A stretch of DNA of 64,000 nt from Bacteroidales bacterium. Lineage in GTDB: Bacteria > Bacteroidota > Bacteroidia > Bacteroidales > P3. The DNA lies in the NCBI GenBank assembly GCA_017522105.1, contig JAFXAA010000013.1, positions 1-64,000 of the forward strand, written 5' to 3'. Below, in pieces: positions 16,712-25,466 of the stretch. Position numbers and translations under genes: made by a program. Each line of letters opens with the position of its first letter. The stretch's first letter is position 1. A model generated the notes under the pieces. It was not told the origin of the DNA. It ran no database searches and saw only the letters and a list, made by a program, of their open reading frames with translations.

Positions 16712-18349
16712 ATGAAAAAGTTAATGATTTGTGCAATGGCAGTAACAATGCTTGCCGCGGTAGGTTGCAAAGGCAAGAAAGCGACCGAGCCGAAATCGGA
16801 AATTCAACAAAAAGTGGACGAGTACGCCGAGTTTGAACTGACGTCGGACCTCATCCAGACCCTCTCTGCCAACGAGAAAGAGCTGGTCAAACTCTTCATC
16901 GAGATTGGCGATGTGATGGACGAAATCTACTGGGACGAGTATTTCGGCTACGAGAACCGCGCCAGCCTCGACACCCTGGCCGATCCCGCCGTGAAAGCTT
17001 TTGCCCGCATCCAGTATGGTGCATGGGACCGCCTCGACAGCGAGAAGCCCTTTGTGCCGGGTTACGGAGAGCGTCCGCTGGGAGCCAACTTCTACCCTGT
17101 AGACATGACCCCCGAGGAATATGAAAGTCTGGCCGACCCGCTGAAAGAGAGCCAGTACAGCGTCATCCGACGCGATGCCGAGGGCAAACTTTATGTGCTG
17201 CCCTACCACAAGGCCTACGAGAAAGAGCTGGCCAAGGTGGACAGCCTGATGGAAAAAGCTATCGCCCTGGCTGACAACGCAGGCCTGAAGAAATACCTTG
17301 AAGCACGCCGCGAAGCCTTCCGCACCGACGACTACTTCCAGAGCGACATGGTGTGGATGGACATGAAAGACAGCAAACTGGACTTTGTCGTTGGCCCCAT
17401 TGAGAACTACGATGATGCGCTGCACGGCCTAAAATGCTCACACGAGGCCTTCGTGCTTGTCAAGGACGAGCAGTGGAGCAACGACTTGAGCAAGTTTGCC
17501 GCCCTGCTGCCCGAGATGCAGAAGCTGCTGCCCTGCGACGAGAAGTACAAGAAAGAGGTGCCCGGCACAGACTGTGACATCAACGTGTACGATGTCGTCT
17601 ACTACGCTGGCGACTGCAATGCGGGGTCCAAAACCATAGCCATCAACCTGCCCAACGACGAGCGTGTGCAGCTGGCCAAAGGCAGCCGCCGTCTGCAACT
17701 GAAGAACGCCATGAAGGCCAAATTCGACAACATCATGGTACCCATAGCGAAGCTGATGGTGTGTGACGAACAGGTGGACAGCGTGACCTTCAACGCCTTC
17801 TTTGGCAACACATGTTACCACGAGGTGGCTCATGGCCTCGGCATCAAGAACACCGTCAACACCGGCATACCCTGCCGTCAGGCCCTCGGAGCTCAGTACA
17901 GCGCCTGGGAGGAAGCCAAGGCTGATGTCTGCGGCCTGTTCCTCACCGAGCAGCTCATTGAGCGCGGCGATATCACCAACACCACGGTTAACCAGAACTA
18001 CATCACATTCATCGCCGGCATCCTGCGCAGCGTACGTTTCGGTGCCACAGAGGCACACGGCGTGGCCAATATCATGTGCTACAACTACTTCAAAGAGCAC
18101 GGAGCCTTCACGCGCAACAGCCAGGGCAAGTATGTTATCGACGTTGAGAAAGCCCGCGAGGCCGCCCGCGGCTGGGCGAGCATCATCATTGCCATGGAGG
18201 GCGAAGGCGACATGGCTGCCGCCAAGGCCTACAGCGACAAGAACGGCAAAATCGGCGAGGAACTCCAAAACGACCTCGATGCCATCCGCAACGCGAACAT
18301 ACCGCGCGACATAGTCTACAAACAGGGAGCCAAGGTGCTCGGCCTGTAA
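16712..18349 (+). CDS. M49-family (dipeptidyl peptidase III-like) lipoprotein metallopeptidase
   Basis: The 545-residue protein has a lipoprotein signal with lipobox AAVG-Cys (Cys20), so it is predicted to be membrane-anchored. Zinc-site motifs are HEVAHG (His370, Glu371, His374) and, further on, EEAKADVCG with the third ligand Glu. This is the dipeptidyl peptidase III (M49) arrangement, which removes N-terminal dipeptides. The first motif is the five-residue HExxH form rather than the HExxGH of classical DPP III. The length is shorter than classical DPP III (about 700). I chose the ATG 42 nt after a good promoter. It stands as a single-gene unit between a promoter and a terminator. Confidence 0.82.
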   Translation: MKKLMICAMAVTMLAAVGCKGKKATEPKSEIQQKVDEYAEFELTSDLIQTLSANEKELVKLFIEIGDVMDEIYWDEYFGYENRASLDTLADPAVKAFARIQYGAWDRLDSEKPFVPGYGERPLGANFYPVDMTPEEYESLADPLKESQYSVIRRDAEGKLYVLPYHKAYEKELAKVDSLMEKAIALADNAGLKKYLEARREAFRTDDYFQSDMVWMDMKDSKLDFVVGPIENYDDALHGLKCSHEAFVLVKDEQWSNDLSKFAALLPEMQKLLPCDEKYKKEVPGTDCDINVYDVVYYAGDCNAGSKTIAINLPNDERVQLAKGSRRLQLKNAMKAKFDNIMVPIAKLMVCDEQVDSVTFNAFFGNTCYHEVAHGLGIKNTVNTGIPCRQALGAQYSAWEEAKADVCGLFLTEQLIERGDITNTTVNQNYITFIAGILRSVRFGATEAHGVANIMCYNYFKEHGAFTRNSQGKYVIDVEKAREAARGWASIIIAMEGEGDMAAAKAYSDKNGKIGEELQNDLDAIRNANIPRDIVYKQGAKVLGL

Positions 18350-18366
18350 ATCAGGCAAAGACAACG

Positions 18367-18405
18367 AGTGACGACACGCACTATCATGCGTGTCGTCACT
18401 TTTTT
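18367..18405 (+). terminator. Intrinsic terminator after the M49-like gene
   Basis: A perfect 14-bp stem (AGTGACGACACGCA with its complement) encloses a 6-nt loop and is followed by a T-run. Confidence 0.9.
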
Positions 18406-18425
18406 GTGTGCACATGAAAACTTTT

Positions 18426-18456
18426 TTTGTATATAAATAAAAAAAACGTATCTTTG
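18426..18456 (+). promoter_or_regulatory. Main promoter of the glycan locus
   Basis: TTTG (18426-18429), 19 nt of AT-rich spacer, then TATCTTTG (18449-18456): a consensus Bacteroidetes promoter. It is the only consensus promoter I noticed for the following 30 kb, where most genes overlap or abut. Confidence 0.8.
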
Positions 18457-18476
18457 CAAAGACGACAGGAAGTGGC

Positions 18477-18617
18477 TTACACCCCGTAGGTGCTGTATGT
18501 CAAAAGGTTGCGGCAACATTCCTGCGACAGGAAAGCCCGTGAGCCGGAACATAAAAGACCGGCAAACCCCAAAGGACTTCAGGCCAATGCCTGGAGGAGG
18601 GTGAGGATTGCAAAAAA
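18477..18617 (+). promoter_or_regulatory. Structured 5' leader RNA with five consecutive hairpins upstream of the upxY-like gene
   Basis: Between the promoter and the ATG at 18618 lie five short hairpins: CACC/GGTG (18480-18492), GTTG/CAAC (18507-18517), TTCCTG/CAGGAA (18519-18533), GCCGG/CCGGC (18543-18563) and CTTCAGGC/GCCTGGAG (18577-18596). No T-run follows any of them. Leaders before UpxY-type NusG paralogues are known sites where such proteins prevent early transcription stop, so this is the likely target region. I could not match it to a named RNA family. Confidence 0.6.
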
Positions 18618-19091
18618 ATGGACAACCACTGGTACGCATTGAAAGTATACTACAACCGCATACAGCCGCTGATAGCCGACTGCATTGCGTCCGGGCTGGA
18701 ATATTTTGCTCCTGTGGAAGTAATCAAGTCTCTGCTTTTTCTGCACTGTGACAAAAGTGCCATGGCAAGTTTTGTCGTCAACCATCGGAAACAAGTGTGG
18801 GTCTACTACAACAGCGAGCGCACGCAGGCGGCCGAAATACCCGACCGCGAGATGGAAGTCTTCCGCTTCGTAGTGACAGCAGGGCACGATGGGTTGGAGG
18901 TGCTTGGCGACGACCGGCCGGAGTACCATGTAGGAGAGCGCGTAGTGGTGACCGACGGGCCCTTCAAGGGCGCAGAGGGGTACATAAAGCGCATCAAACG
19001 AGACCGGCGCCTGATAGTGAGCATCAACGGAGTGGTGGCTGTGGCCACAGCATACATACACCCGAGCCTACTGAGAAAAGCAGAAGGATGA
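18618..19091 (+). CDS. UpxY-like NusG-family antiterminator
   Basis: The 157-residue protein has a NusG N-terminal domain (WYALKVYYNR at residues 5-14, then EYFAPVEV) and a C-terminal KOW motif (YHVGERVVVTDGPFKGAEG, ~residues 103-121). Specialised NusG paralogues of this size head capsule and surface-glycan operons in Bacteroidales and are needed for RNA polymerase to read through long operons. Its position directly after the promoter and leader and before 29 kb of glycan genes fits that role. The stop overlaps the next start (ATGA). Confidence 0.85.
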   Translation: MDNHWYALKVYYNRIQPLIADCIASGLEYFAPVEVIKSLLFLHCDKSAMASFVVNHRKQVWVYYNSERTQAAEIPDREMEVFRFVVTAGHDGLEVLGDDRPEYHVGERVVVTDGPFKGAEGYIKRIKRDRRLIVSINGVVAVATAYIHPSLLRKAEG

Positions 19092-20257
19092 AGAAGGCAC
19101 TGTTCAACCTGCAATATGAACTTGACCCGACGCAACCATATACGGAAAGCGGCAGCGCCAAGGGAGCCAAACTGTCGGTCAACGAGATTGAAGACCCTGC
19201 GATAAAAGAAACCGTTGAGCGGCTGACCCAAATGGGGTTCAAGGACACCATGAGATGGTTGAGCCAGCATAGCGGCACAAAAGGAGAAACAATGGTGTTG
19301 CCACTGACATGCCGCACACCGGAGGCCATCAGCTACCGCTTAGGAAGCCTTCATCCGAAACTGCTCTGCATCTCGCGTCCGTTACACACAATAGAGCGCC
19401 TCGACGAGTTCCTTTATGTAGCAAACTGGGAATTGCCAGAAGGGGCATACGTGTGGTGCCATTCGATGACAGCGCTGCTGAAGCGTAAGCTCATGCTTAA
19501 GCGATACCCTTGGGGCATCGGCCAAATTGCGACAGGGTTAGACTACCTGTGGAACCGCGTCTTTCCGAAACTGTGGCTCACCCGCCGCCTATATTTTATC
19601 TTCACCAACGGCAATGTTCGCACAATGAGTCGTGTGGAAATATTGGGACGCATGTACCGTGCGGGGTTTGAGGTGGTAGACGAGAACTTCCACGATGGTG
19701 AGTTCTTCCTGACGGCACGCAAGACCAAAGAGCCGGTGGACGACAAAGCACCGACGGGTTCACCGATAATACACCTGCGCCGCATAGGCCTTGGCGGGAA
19801 AACGATAGTTGTGCACAAGTTCCGCACGATGTACACCTACTCAGAGTATGTTCAGCCATACATATACCACTACCAGAGCCTGGAACGAGGAGGAAAGTTC
19901 AAAGACGATTACCGCGTCAATCTCTGGGGGCGTCTATTGAGGCGCACATGGCTTGACGAACTGCCAATGCTGTGGAACCTGTTGCGAGGAGACATGAAAC
20001 TGGTTGGAGTGAGGCCGCTAAGCCGACAGTATTTCAACCTCTATACTCCTGAGATGCAGGAACTGCGGACAAAGACAAAACCAGGCATGCTACCACCATT
20101 CTACTATGAAGCTAAAACGCCCGAGACCCTTGACGAAGTACAAGAAAGCGAACGGCGTTACCTGGAGGCATATCTCAAGAAACCATTTGCCACAGACTGG
20201 CGCTACTTCTGGGGCATTATAGGCAACATAGTCTTCAAACGCAAAAGATCAAAATGA
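19088..20257 (+). CDS. Bacterial sugar transferase (PF02397-like) with atypical soluble N-terminal half
   Basis: The C-terminal half carries the phosphoglycosyl transferase pattern: HKFRTMY, then NLWGRLLRRTWLDELPMLWN with the catalytic Asp-Glu pair, GDMKLVGVRPLS and TKPGM. Enzymes of this family move a sugar phosphate onto undecaprenyl phosphate to begin a glycan. The usual N-terminal membrane-inserted helix is not visible. Instead about 210 residues of soluble, unrecognised sequence precede the domain, including YFIFTNGNVRTMSRVEILG. It is probably the chain-starting enzyme of the locus, but the missing membrane helix leaves room for another role. It overlaps both neighbours by 4 nt. Confidence 0.75.
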   Translation: MKKALFNLQYELDPTQPYTESGSAKGAKLSVNEIEDPAIKETVERLTQMGFKDTMRWLSQHSGTKGETMVLPLTCRTPEAISYRLGSLHPKLLCISRPLHTIERLDEFLYVANWELPEGAYVWCHSMTALLKRKLMLKRYPWGIGQIATGLDYLWNRVFPKLWLTRRLYFIFTNGNVRTMSRVEILGRMYRAGFEVVDENFHDGEFFLTARKTKEPVDDKAPTGSPIIHLRRIGLGGKTIVVHKFRTMYTYSEYVQPYIYHYQSLERGGKFKDDYRVNLWGRLLRRTWLDELPMLWNLLRGDMKLVGVRPLSRQYFNLYTPEMQELRTKTKPGMLPPFYYEAKTPETLDEVQESERRYLEAYLKKPFATDWRYFWGIIGNIVFKRKRSK

Positions 20258-21120
20258 GACAAAAAACCATAGACGAAGGCTGGACTACAGTCATCAAGCC
20301 CCGGGAGAAACTGCTGAATGTAGACTTCGGTGAATTGTGGAGATACCGTGATCTTTGCAGCCTGTTTGTGAGGCGCAACATAACTACACAATACAAGCAG
20401 ACCGTTTTGGGCCCTTTGTGGTACATCATACAACCCATAATCACGGTGGTGATGTATATGGTGGTCTTTGGCGGCATAGCAAAAATTCCCACCGATGGGT
20501 TGCCGCAACCACTATTCTACCTTGGCGGCATCTGCCTCTGGCAGTACTTCAGCGAATGCCTAAACAAGACCTCTTCTACATTCACAGCCAATGCAGGCAT
20601 CTTCGGCAAGGTATATTTTCCACGGCTTATCGTACCCATATCCACGGTCATAAGCAACCTGCTGCGTTTCGGCATACAACTTGGGCTGTTCTTTGTAGTC
20701 TATGCCATATATCAGATATGGATTATTCCCGGACAAATCCATACCAGCTGGTATGCCCTGCTGCTACCCATACTGGTTATAATGCTTGCCGGACTGGCAT
20801 TAGGCTTTGGCATACTCTTTTCAAGCATGACCACAAAGTATCGCGACATGACGCTATTGCTGAGCTATTTTGTGAGCCTGTGGATGTATGCCACCCCAGT
20901 GATATATCCGTTGAGCACCATCACCAATAGCAAACTACACTTTGTGATGAGCCTGAACCCACTGACGGGCATTGTAGAAGCCTTCAAGTACGGAATGTTG
21001 GGAGAAGGACAGTTCAGCTGGGGAATGCTCGGTTACAGTTTCGTCTTCATGGTTGTGCTGCTCGCCCTTGGAATAATCATTTTCAACAGGGTGCAGCGTA
21101 CGTTTATGGACACTGTCTGA
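20254..21120 (+). CDS. wzm: ABC-2 type polysaccharide export permease (Wzm)
   Basis: The 288-residue protein has a cytoplasmic N-terminal helix with RRNITTQYKQTVLGPLWYIIQP, typical of Wzm/TagG/KpsM permeases, then about six membrane segments. Together with the Wzt ATPase encoded at 22155 it would move a finished lipid-linked glycan across the inner membrane. One gene lies between the two exporter genes. Confidence 0.9.
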   Translation: MRQKTIDEGWTTVIKPREKLLNVDFGELWRYRDLCSLFVRRNITTQYKQTVLGPLWYIIQPIITVVMYMVVFGGIAKIPTDGLPQPLFYLGGICLWQYFSECLNKTSSTFTANAGIFGKVYFPRLIVPISTVISNLLRFGIQLGLFFVVYAIYQIWIIPGQIHTSWYALLLPILVIMLAGLALGFGILFSSMTTKYRDMTLLLSYFVSLWMYATPVIYPLSTITNSKLHFVMSLNPLTGIVEAFKYGMLGEGQFSWGMLGYSFVFMVVLLALGIIIFNRVQRTFMDTV

Positions 21121-21129
21121 CAAAGGTCA

Positions 21130-22149
21130 ATGGTTAAAGAGCCCGACATCATATTTACGTTGTTGCGAACGGCAATCACAGGAGAGACACCCGACTTGCC
21201 TAAAATGAGTGCAAACCAGTGGTGGGGGCTATTCCGACTGCTGCAACACAATCACGTAGGCGCGATGTGCGCGACAGCGGTGGCAAGAGCCAACGCACCA
21301 CGCGACGTGCTTGTACCTTGGATGGCCGAGCAACAGAAAAGCATGGAGTGGCACAAATACCAGCATAAAGTACAGGATGAAATCGTGGAGACACTGCAAC
21401 GCCACCACATTGAGACGCTTGTGCTCAAAGGCACACATACTGCACAATACTACCCAATAGCAGAATGGCGGGAATTCGGGGATCTGGATTTGTATTTTTA
21501 CGACAAACACGATGAAGCGGACATAATAGTACATAAGGCACTAAAAGCAGAGATAAACAATGATGCGCACCACCACACAAAATACAACTACAAGGGAGTA
21601 ACAGTGGAAAGCCATTATGATTTTCTCAACATACACTACCCGCCCAGCAACAGAAGATATGAACGTTTGTTAAAAGAGCTGGCACCGTCACCCACCTTCG
21701 AAGTGCTCTTCTTGTTGCGTCACATGGCCTGTCATTTCGCTGCAAGCCGCATCACTCTGCGCGACTTAGTGGACTGGATGCTAACGTGTAGAGCGCTGGC
21801 GGACAAAGTCGACTGGAAGCAGGCACACGAGACCATAAAGACTTACGGCATGGAAGACTTCGCCGCCGCCATTTGCCACATTTGCGAGACACGGCTTGGG
21901 GGAAGATTCGTCCTCAATATACAACATTTCAACGATTGGAAAACGGTTGAACATGACACGATTTACGGCGGCAAAAACACCACCGATGGCGCTGCCGATG
22001 GGTTGTCCAGGCTCGGTTGGAAGCTACGCCGCTGGCAAGCCACAGGTTGGAAGCGACGGATGGTCTACAACGACACACCTGCACAACTGCTATTGGCAAG
22101 CATCACCTCCCACAGCCTAAAACCCCAAAGCATACTTCACAAAATGTAA
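21130..22149 (+). CDS. Nucleotidyltransferase-fold protein (NTP_transf_5-like)
   Basis: The 339-residue protein contains the family motif LVLKGTHTAQYYP (~residues 97-109) followed by EFGDLDLYF, the Asp-x-Asp site of the uncharacterised nucleotidyltransferase group PF14907. It ends with a helical region. Members are often found in glycan loci of many phyla, with no firm function. It lies between wzm and wzt with gaps of 9 and 5 nt. Confidence 0.75.
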   Translation: MVKEPDIIFTLLRTAITGETPDLPKMSANQWWGLFRLLQHNHVGAMCATAVARANAPRDVLVPWMAEQQKSMEWHKYQHKVQDEIVETLQRHHIETLVLKGTHTAQYYPIAEWREFGDLDLYFYDKHDEADIIVHKALKAEINNDAHHHTKYNYKGVTVESHYDFLNIHYPPSNRRYERLLKELAPSPTFEVLFLLRHMACHFAASRITLRDLVDWMLTCRALADKVDWKQAHETIKTYGMEDFAAAICHICETRLGGRFVLNIQHFNDWKTVEHDTIYGGKNTTDGAADGLSRLGWKLRRWQATGWKRRMVYNDTPAQLLLASITSHSLKPQSILHKM

Positions 22150-22154
22150 TACCG

Positions 22155-23435
22155 ATGGCGACCGCGATAGAATTCAACAACATAAGCAAATTATACCGCC
22201 TGGGAATTGTCAGCACTGGGACTCTGGCACACGACCTGAAGCGTTGGTGGACCATGAACGTTCGCGGCAAAGAAGACCCCTATCTCACCATCGGTGAGAC
22301 CAATGACCGCAGCAGCAAGGGTGATAGCGAATATGTATGGGCACTAAAAAACATAGACTTCAAGGTAGAGCAGGGCGACGTGGTGGGTATCATCGGCAAG
22401 AACGGCGCCGGCAAGAGCACCCTGCTGAAGATACTCTCCAAGGTCACCGCCCCCACCACCGGCACCATCCGTGCCCGCGGACGTATCGGATCGCTGTTGG
22501 AGGTCGGTACCGGCTTCCACCCAGAAATGACGGGCCGCGAAAACATCTACATGAATGGTGCCATCCTAGGCATGACCAAGGACGAGATTACCAAGAAATT
22601 GGACGAGATAGTCGACTTCAGCGGTTGTGAGCGTTATATCGACACCCCCGTGAAACGCTACAGCAGCGGTATGATGGTGCGGCTCGGCTTCGCCGTCGCC
22701 GCCCACCTCGACCCCGAGATTCTCGTCGTCGACGAAGTCCTTGCCGTCGGCGACGCCGAATTCCAAAAGAAAGCCATCGGCAAAATGCAAGACGTGAGCC
22801 GAGGAGAAGGAAGAACGGTGTTGTTTGTGAGTCATAATATGGCGAGTGTGCGCAAACTATGTAATCGCGGTGTATTGCTTGAGAACGGTTCAATAAAGTT
22901 CCAGGGATTCATTGCAGATACTATTGACAACTACCTCACAACACGTCTTGACGAAAGCACCGTAGAACTACGCAACAAAGTAAATAGGCAGGGAACGCAG
23001 GAAGCACACATCGTAGAGGTACTGATGACTTTTGGCGGTATTCCCTGCTCTTCCATTACTATGGGGAAAGGGGCGGAATTTACCATTACCGTTGAAAGCG
23101 AAATTGATATTGAAGATACATACATTGGACTGAGCATCTGGAACCAGTATGAGACCATTGTCATCCATACCAACACAAACATTACTCAGGAACAATTACA
23201 ACGTGTTCATAAAGGGGTAAACAAGTATAAATGCTCATTCCCTTTCCTTCCCTTGCAATATGGCGGATATTACCTGAATCTCGCTCTCTACCACAAAGAT
23301 GGCAAATACATCGACCAAATAGAAAAGGGATTCGTATTTACAGTTGTTGAGGATAATTGTTATGGCACCGGGAAACTTGCAGATCAACACCAAGGATGTC
23401 TTGCGATAAATCACCAATGGAGCATTGAACAATAA
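22155..23435 (+). CDS. wzt: Polysaccharide export ABC ATPase (Wzt) with C-terminal substrate-recognition domain
   Basis: The 426-residue protein has a Wzt-type ATPase: Walker A GKNGAGKST (~residue 81), signature YSSGMMVRLG (~170) and Walker B EILVVDEVLAVGD (~191). A C-terminal beta domain of about 170 residues follows, the part that in known Wzt proteins recognises the chain end of the exported glycan. I chose the ATG at 22155; the longer frame upstream overlaps the previous gene. Base composition falls sharply at about 22800 (residue ~216), so the ATPase is GC-rich and the recognition domain AT-rich. The 3' end abuts the radical SAM gene. Confidence 0.9.
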   Translation: MATAIEFNNISKLYRLGIVSTGTLAHDLKRWWTMNVRGKEDPYLTIGETNDRSSKGDSEYVWALKNIDFKVEQGDVVGIIGKNGAGKSTLLKILSKVTAPTTGTIRARGRIGSLLEVGTGFHPEMTGRENIYMNGAILGMTKDEITKKLDEIVDFSGCERYIDTPVKRYSSGMMVRLGFAVAAHLDPEILVVDEVLAVGDAEFQKKAIGKMQDVSRGEGRTVLFVSHNMASVRKLCNRGVLLENGSIKFQGFIADTIDNYLTTRLDESTVELRNKVNRQGTQEAHIVEVLMTFGGIPCSSITMGKGAEFTITVESEIDIEDTYIGLSIWNQYETIVIHTNTNITQEQLQRVHKGVNKYKCSFPFLPLQYGGYYLNLALYHKDGKYIDQIEKGFVFTVVEDNCYGTGKLADQHQGCLAINHQWSIEQ

Positions 23436-23442
23436 CATTGTT

Positions 23443-24525
23443 ATGGATAAGCTAAAGAGGTTTATTAACGTTCATGTATCAATGTCGAATTGCACCTTAA
23501 GGTGTCATTATTGCTATGTGACCCTACACCAAACCTTTGGCCATCCAATTCCCAAACTGGAACATAGCCCCGAATTTATCCGTCAAGCTTTAAGCAAGGA
23601 AAGATTGGGTGGTTGTTGCCACTTGAATTTCTGTGCAGATGGCGAAACTCTATTGCTACCCGGATTGGTTGATATCGTTGAGCAATTGCTGTTGGAAGGC
23701 CATTATATTTCTATTGTAAGCAATTGTACGTTGAGCAATCGAATTGACGAACTGATTGCTTTGCCAGAGAACCTCCGGAAGCATCTTTTTGTTAAAGCGA
23801 GTTACCACTATCTTGAATTAAAGCGGCTTGGTCTACTTGATTCTTTTTTCGACCAAGTTTGCAAATTGCACAATGCTGGTGTCTCTCTTGTCATTGAAAT
23901 AACTCCCAGTGATGAATTGATTCCTTTCGCCGACGAGGCCGTGGAACTATGTCGCAAAAAAATGGGAGCAGCTCCTCATTTTACTGTAGCCCGAAACGAA
24001 CACTTTGATCATTTACCAATTCTTACGTCTTTGCCAAGAGACGAATATCGTCGGGTTTGGGGTAAATATGACAGCGTAATGTTTGATTACAAGGAAAGCA
24101 TTTTCGGTCGTCCAATAAAAAAATTCTGCTATGCTGGGGAATGGTTCTTGTGCCTTGATTTGTTAAGTGGAGAACTTTCACAATGCTATGGTACACCAAG
24201 TTTCCAAAATATCTATTCAAACTTGGAAGAACCTATTCACTACAGACCTATCGGTATCCATTGCCCCGAGTCCCACTGCTATAATGGACATGCATTGTTG
24301 ACCCAAGGTGTTGTTCCCGGAGAGGAAAGTCCAACATATGCGGCAACACGGGATCGAACAATGCCTAATGGAGAGCACTGGCTTTATCCTGAGATAATGT
24401 CGTTCTTATCCCAGCGACTGTACGAAAACAATCCGCAGTATCCTTGGTACAAGAAGTTTTATATCAATCACAAAGCTACGTTAAAACCCATAAAGAACAG
24501 ACTATTTAGATTGTTTGGCAAATGA
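23443..24525 (+). CDS. Radical SAM protein of a glycan locus
   Basis: The 360-residue protein has the radical SAM cluster motif Cys17-x3-Cys21-x2-Cys24 (SNCTLRCHYCYV), then CADGETLLLPG as the SAM-binding Gly-Glu-Thr region and a TIM-barrel-like run. Additional Cys residues near the C terminus (HCPESHCYNG) could bind a second cluster, as in SPASM-like members. I chose the ATG 7 nt after the wzt stop over an upstream TTG inside wzt. Its substrate is unknown; position next to a pyruvyltransferase within the foreign-looking segment suggests modification of the exported glycan or a precursor. Confidence 0.75.
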   Translation: MDKLKRFINVHVSMSNCTLRCHYCYVTLHQTFGHPIPKLEHSPEFIRQALSKERLGGCCHLNFCADGETLLLPGLVDIVEQLLLEGHYISIVSNCTLSNRIDELIALPENLRKHLFVKASYHYLELKRLGLLDSFFDQVCKLHNAGVSLVIEITPSDELIPFADEAVELCRKKMGAAPHFTVARNEHFDHLPILTSLPRDEYRRVWGKYDSVMFDYKESIFGRPIKKFCYAGEWFLCLDLLSGELSQCYGTPSFQNIYSNLEEPIHYRPIGIHCPESHCYNGHALLTQGVVPGEESPTYAATRDRTMPNGEHWLYPEIMSFLSQRLYENNPQYPWYKKFYINHKATLKPIKNRLFRLFGK

Positions 24526-25466
24526 ATTCATTTGACCATAGACTTTTGTTGCAATCCGCACTACAAAAACTCATCACAAACGACTATGTGCTTTTGGACT
24601 TACCTTATTATTCCAATGTTGGGGATGTGCTGATTTGGGAAGCGACGTTGCAATTGCTCAAGAAGGTTAAGCATTGTTGTTTATATTCATGCAGTGTAGA
24701 TACATACAGAAAGCCCCATATTGGACAAGAGGTCATTCTTCTTTTTTCTGGCGGCGGCAATTTCGGTGATTTATGGGAGAAACACCAGCCTTTTCGCCAT
24801 CGTGTAATGGAGGACTTCCCCAACAATCCCATCGTTCAGTTGCCACAAAGTGTGTGGTTCGAGGATGAAGAAAACCTAAAAAAGGATATCCAATACTACA
24901 AAAATCATGGGGCGAATGTAACAATTTGCACACGAGACCAGCAGTCGTATGATATCATCCAAAGAAACTATTCCAATGTGCAACCCTTGCTGCTTCCCGA
25001 TTTGGTTTTGGCTCTGGATATTGATACAGTTTTGCGAAGAAATAGACTAACGAAATTGATGGGGGAAGGAACGCTTTATTTTAAAAGAGACGACAAAGAA
25101 TTTGCAGGTAATAATCTTGATATTCATTATGACAAAGAGGGAGATTGGCCGTGCATGAATTATGATATAAAATGGGTTCGCAAATACAACGACCTAATGC
25201 TTCGTCTTGAGCGCATGAACATCCCGAAGAGAATTCAGTTAAAGATAACAGACCTGTATTATCGATATATAATCAAGGATGCTTACCTACGTAATGGCAT
25301 TCGGTTTTTGATGCCTTATCGCGAGGTATACGCGACAAGACTCCATGCGGCCATCCTTGCCTGGCTCCTCGGCAAAAAGGTCTATATGATTGACAACACC
25401 TACCATAAATGTTCTGGTGTTTATGATTTGTGGATGAAAGACCTTGAAAACATTTCGTTAGTATGA
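24522..25466 (+). CDS. Polysaccharide pyruvyl transferase family protein
   Basis: The 314-residue protein matches the PF04230 family that adds pyruvate ketals to sugars of exopolysaccharides. Landmarks are YYSNVGDVLIW near the start, FSGGGNFGDLWEKHQPFR (~residues 74-91), IVQLPQSVWF, a CTRDQQSY block and a late ATRLHAAILAWLLGK. A pyruvylated sugar would add negative charge to the glycan. It overlaps both neighbours by 4 nt and is AT-rich like them. Confidence 0.85.
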   Translation: MNSFDHRLLLQSALQKLITNDYVLLDLPYYSNVGDVLIWEATLQLLKKVKHCCLYSCSVDTYRKPHIGQEVILLFSGGGNFGDLWEKHQPFRHRVMEDFPNNPIVQLPQSVWFEDEENLKKDIQYYKNHGANVTICTRDQQSYDIIQRNYSNVQPLLLPDLVLALDIDTVLRRNRLTKLMGEGTLYFKRDDKEFAGNNLDIHYDKEGDWPCMNYDIKWVRKYNDLMLRLERMNIPKRIQLKITDLYYRYIIKDAYLRNGIRFLMPYREVYATRLHAAILAWLLGKKVYMIDNTYHKCSGVYDLWMKDLENISLV

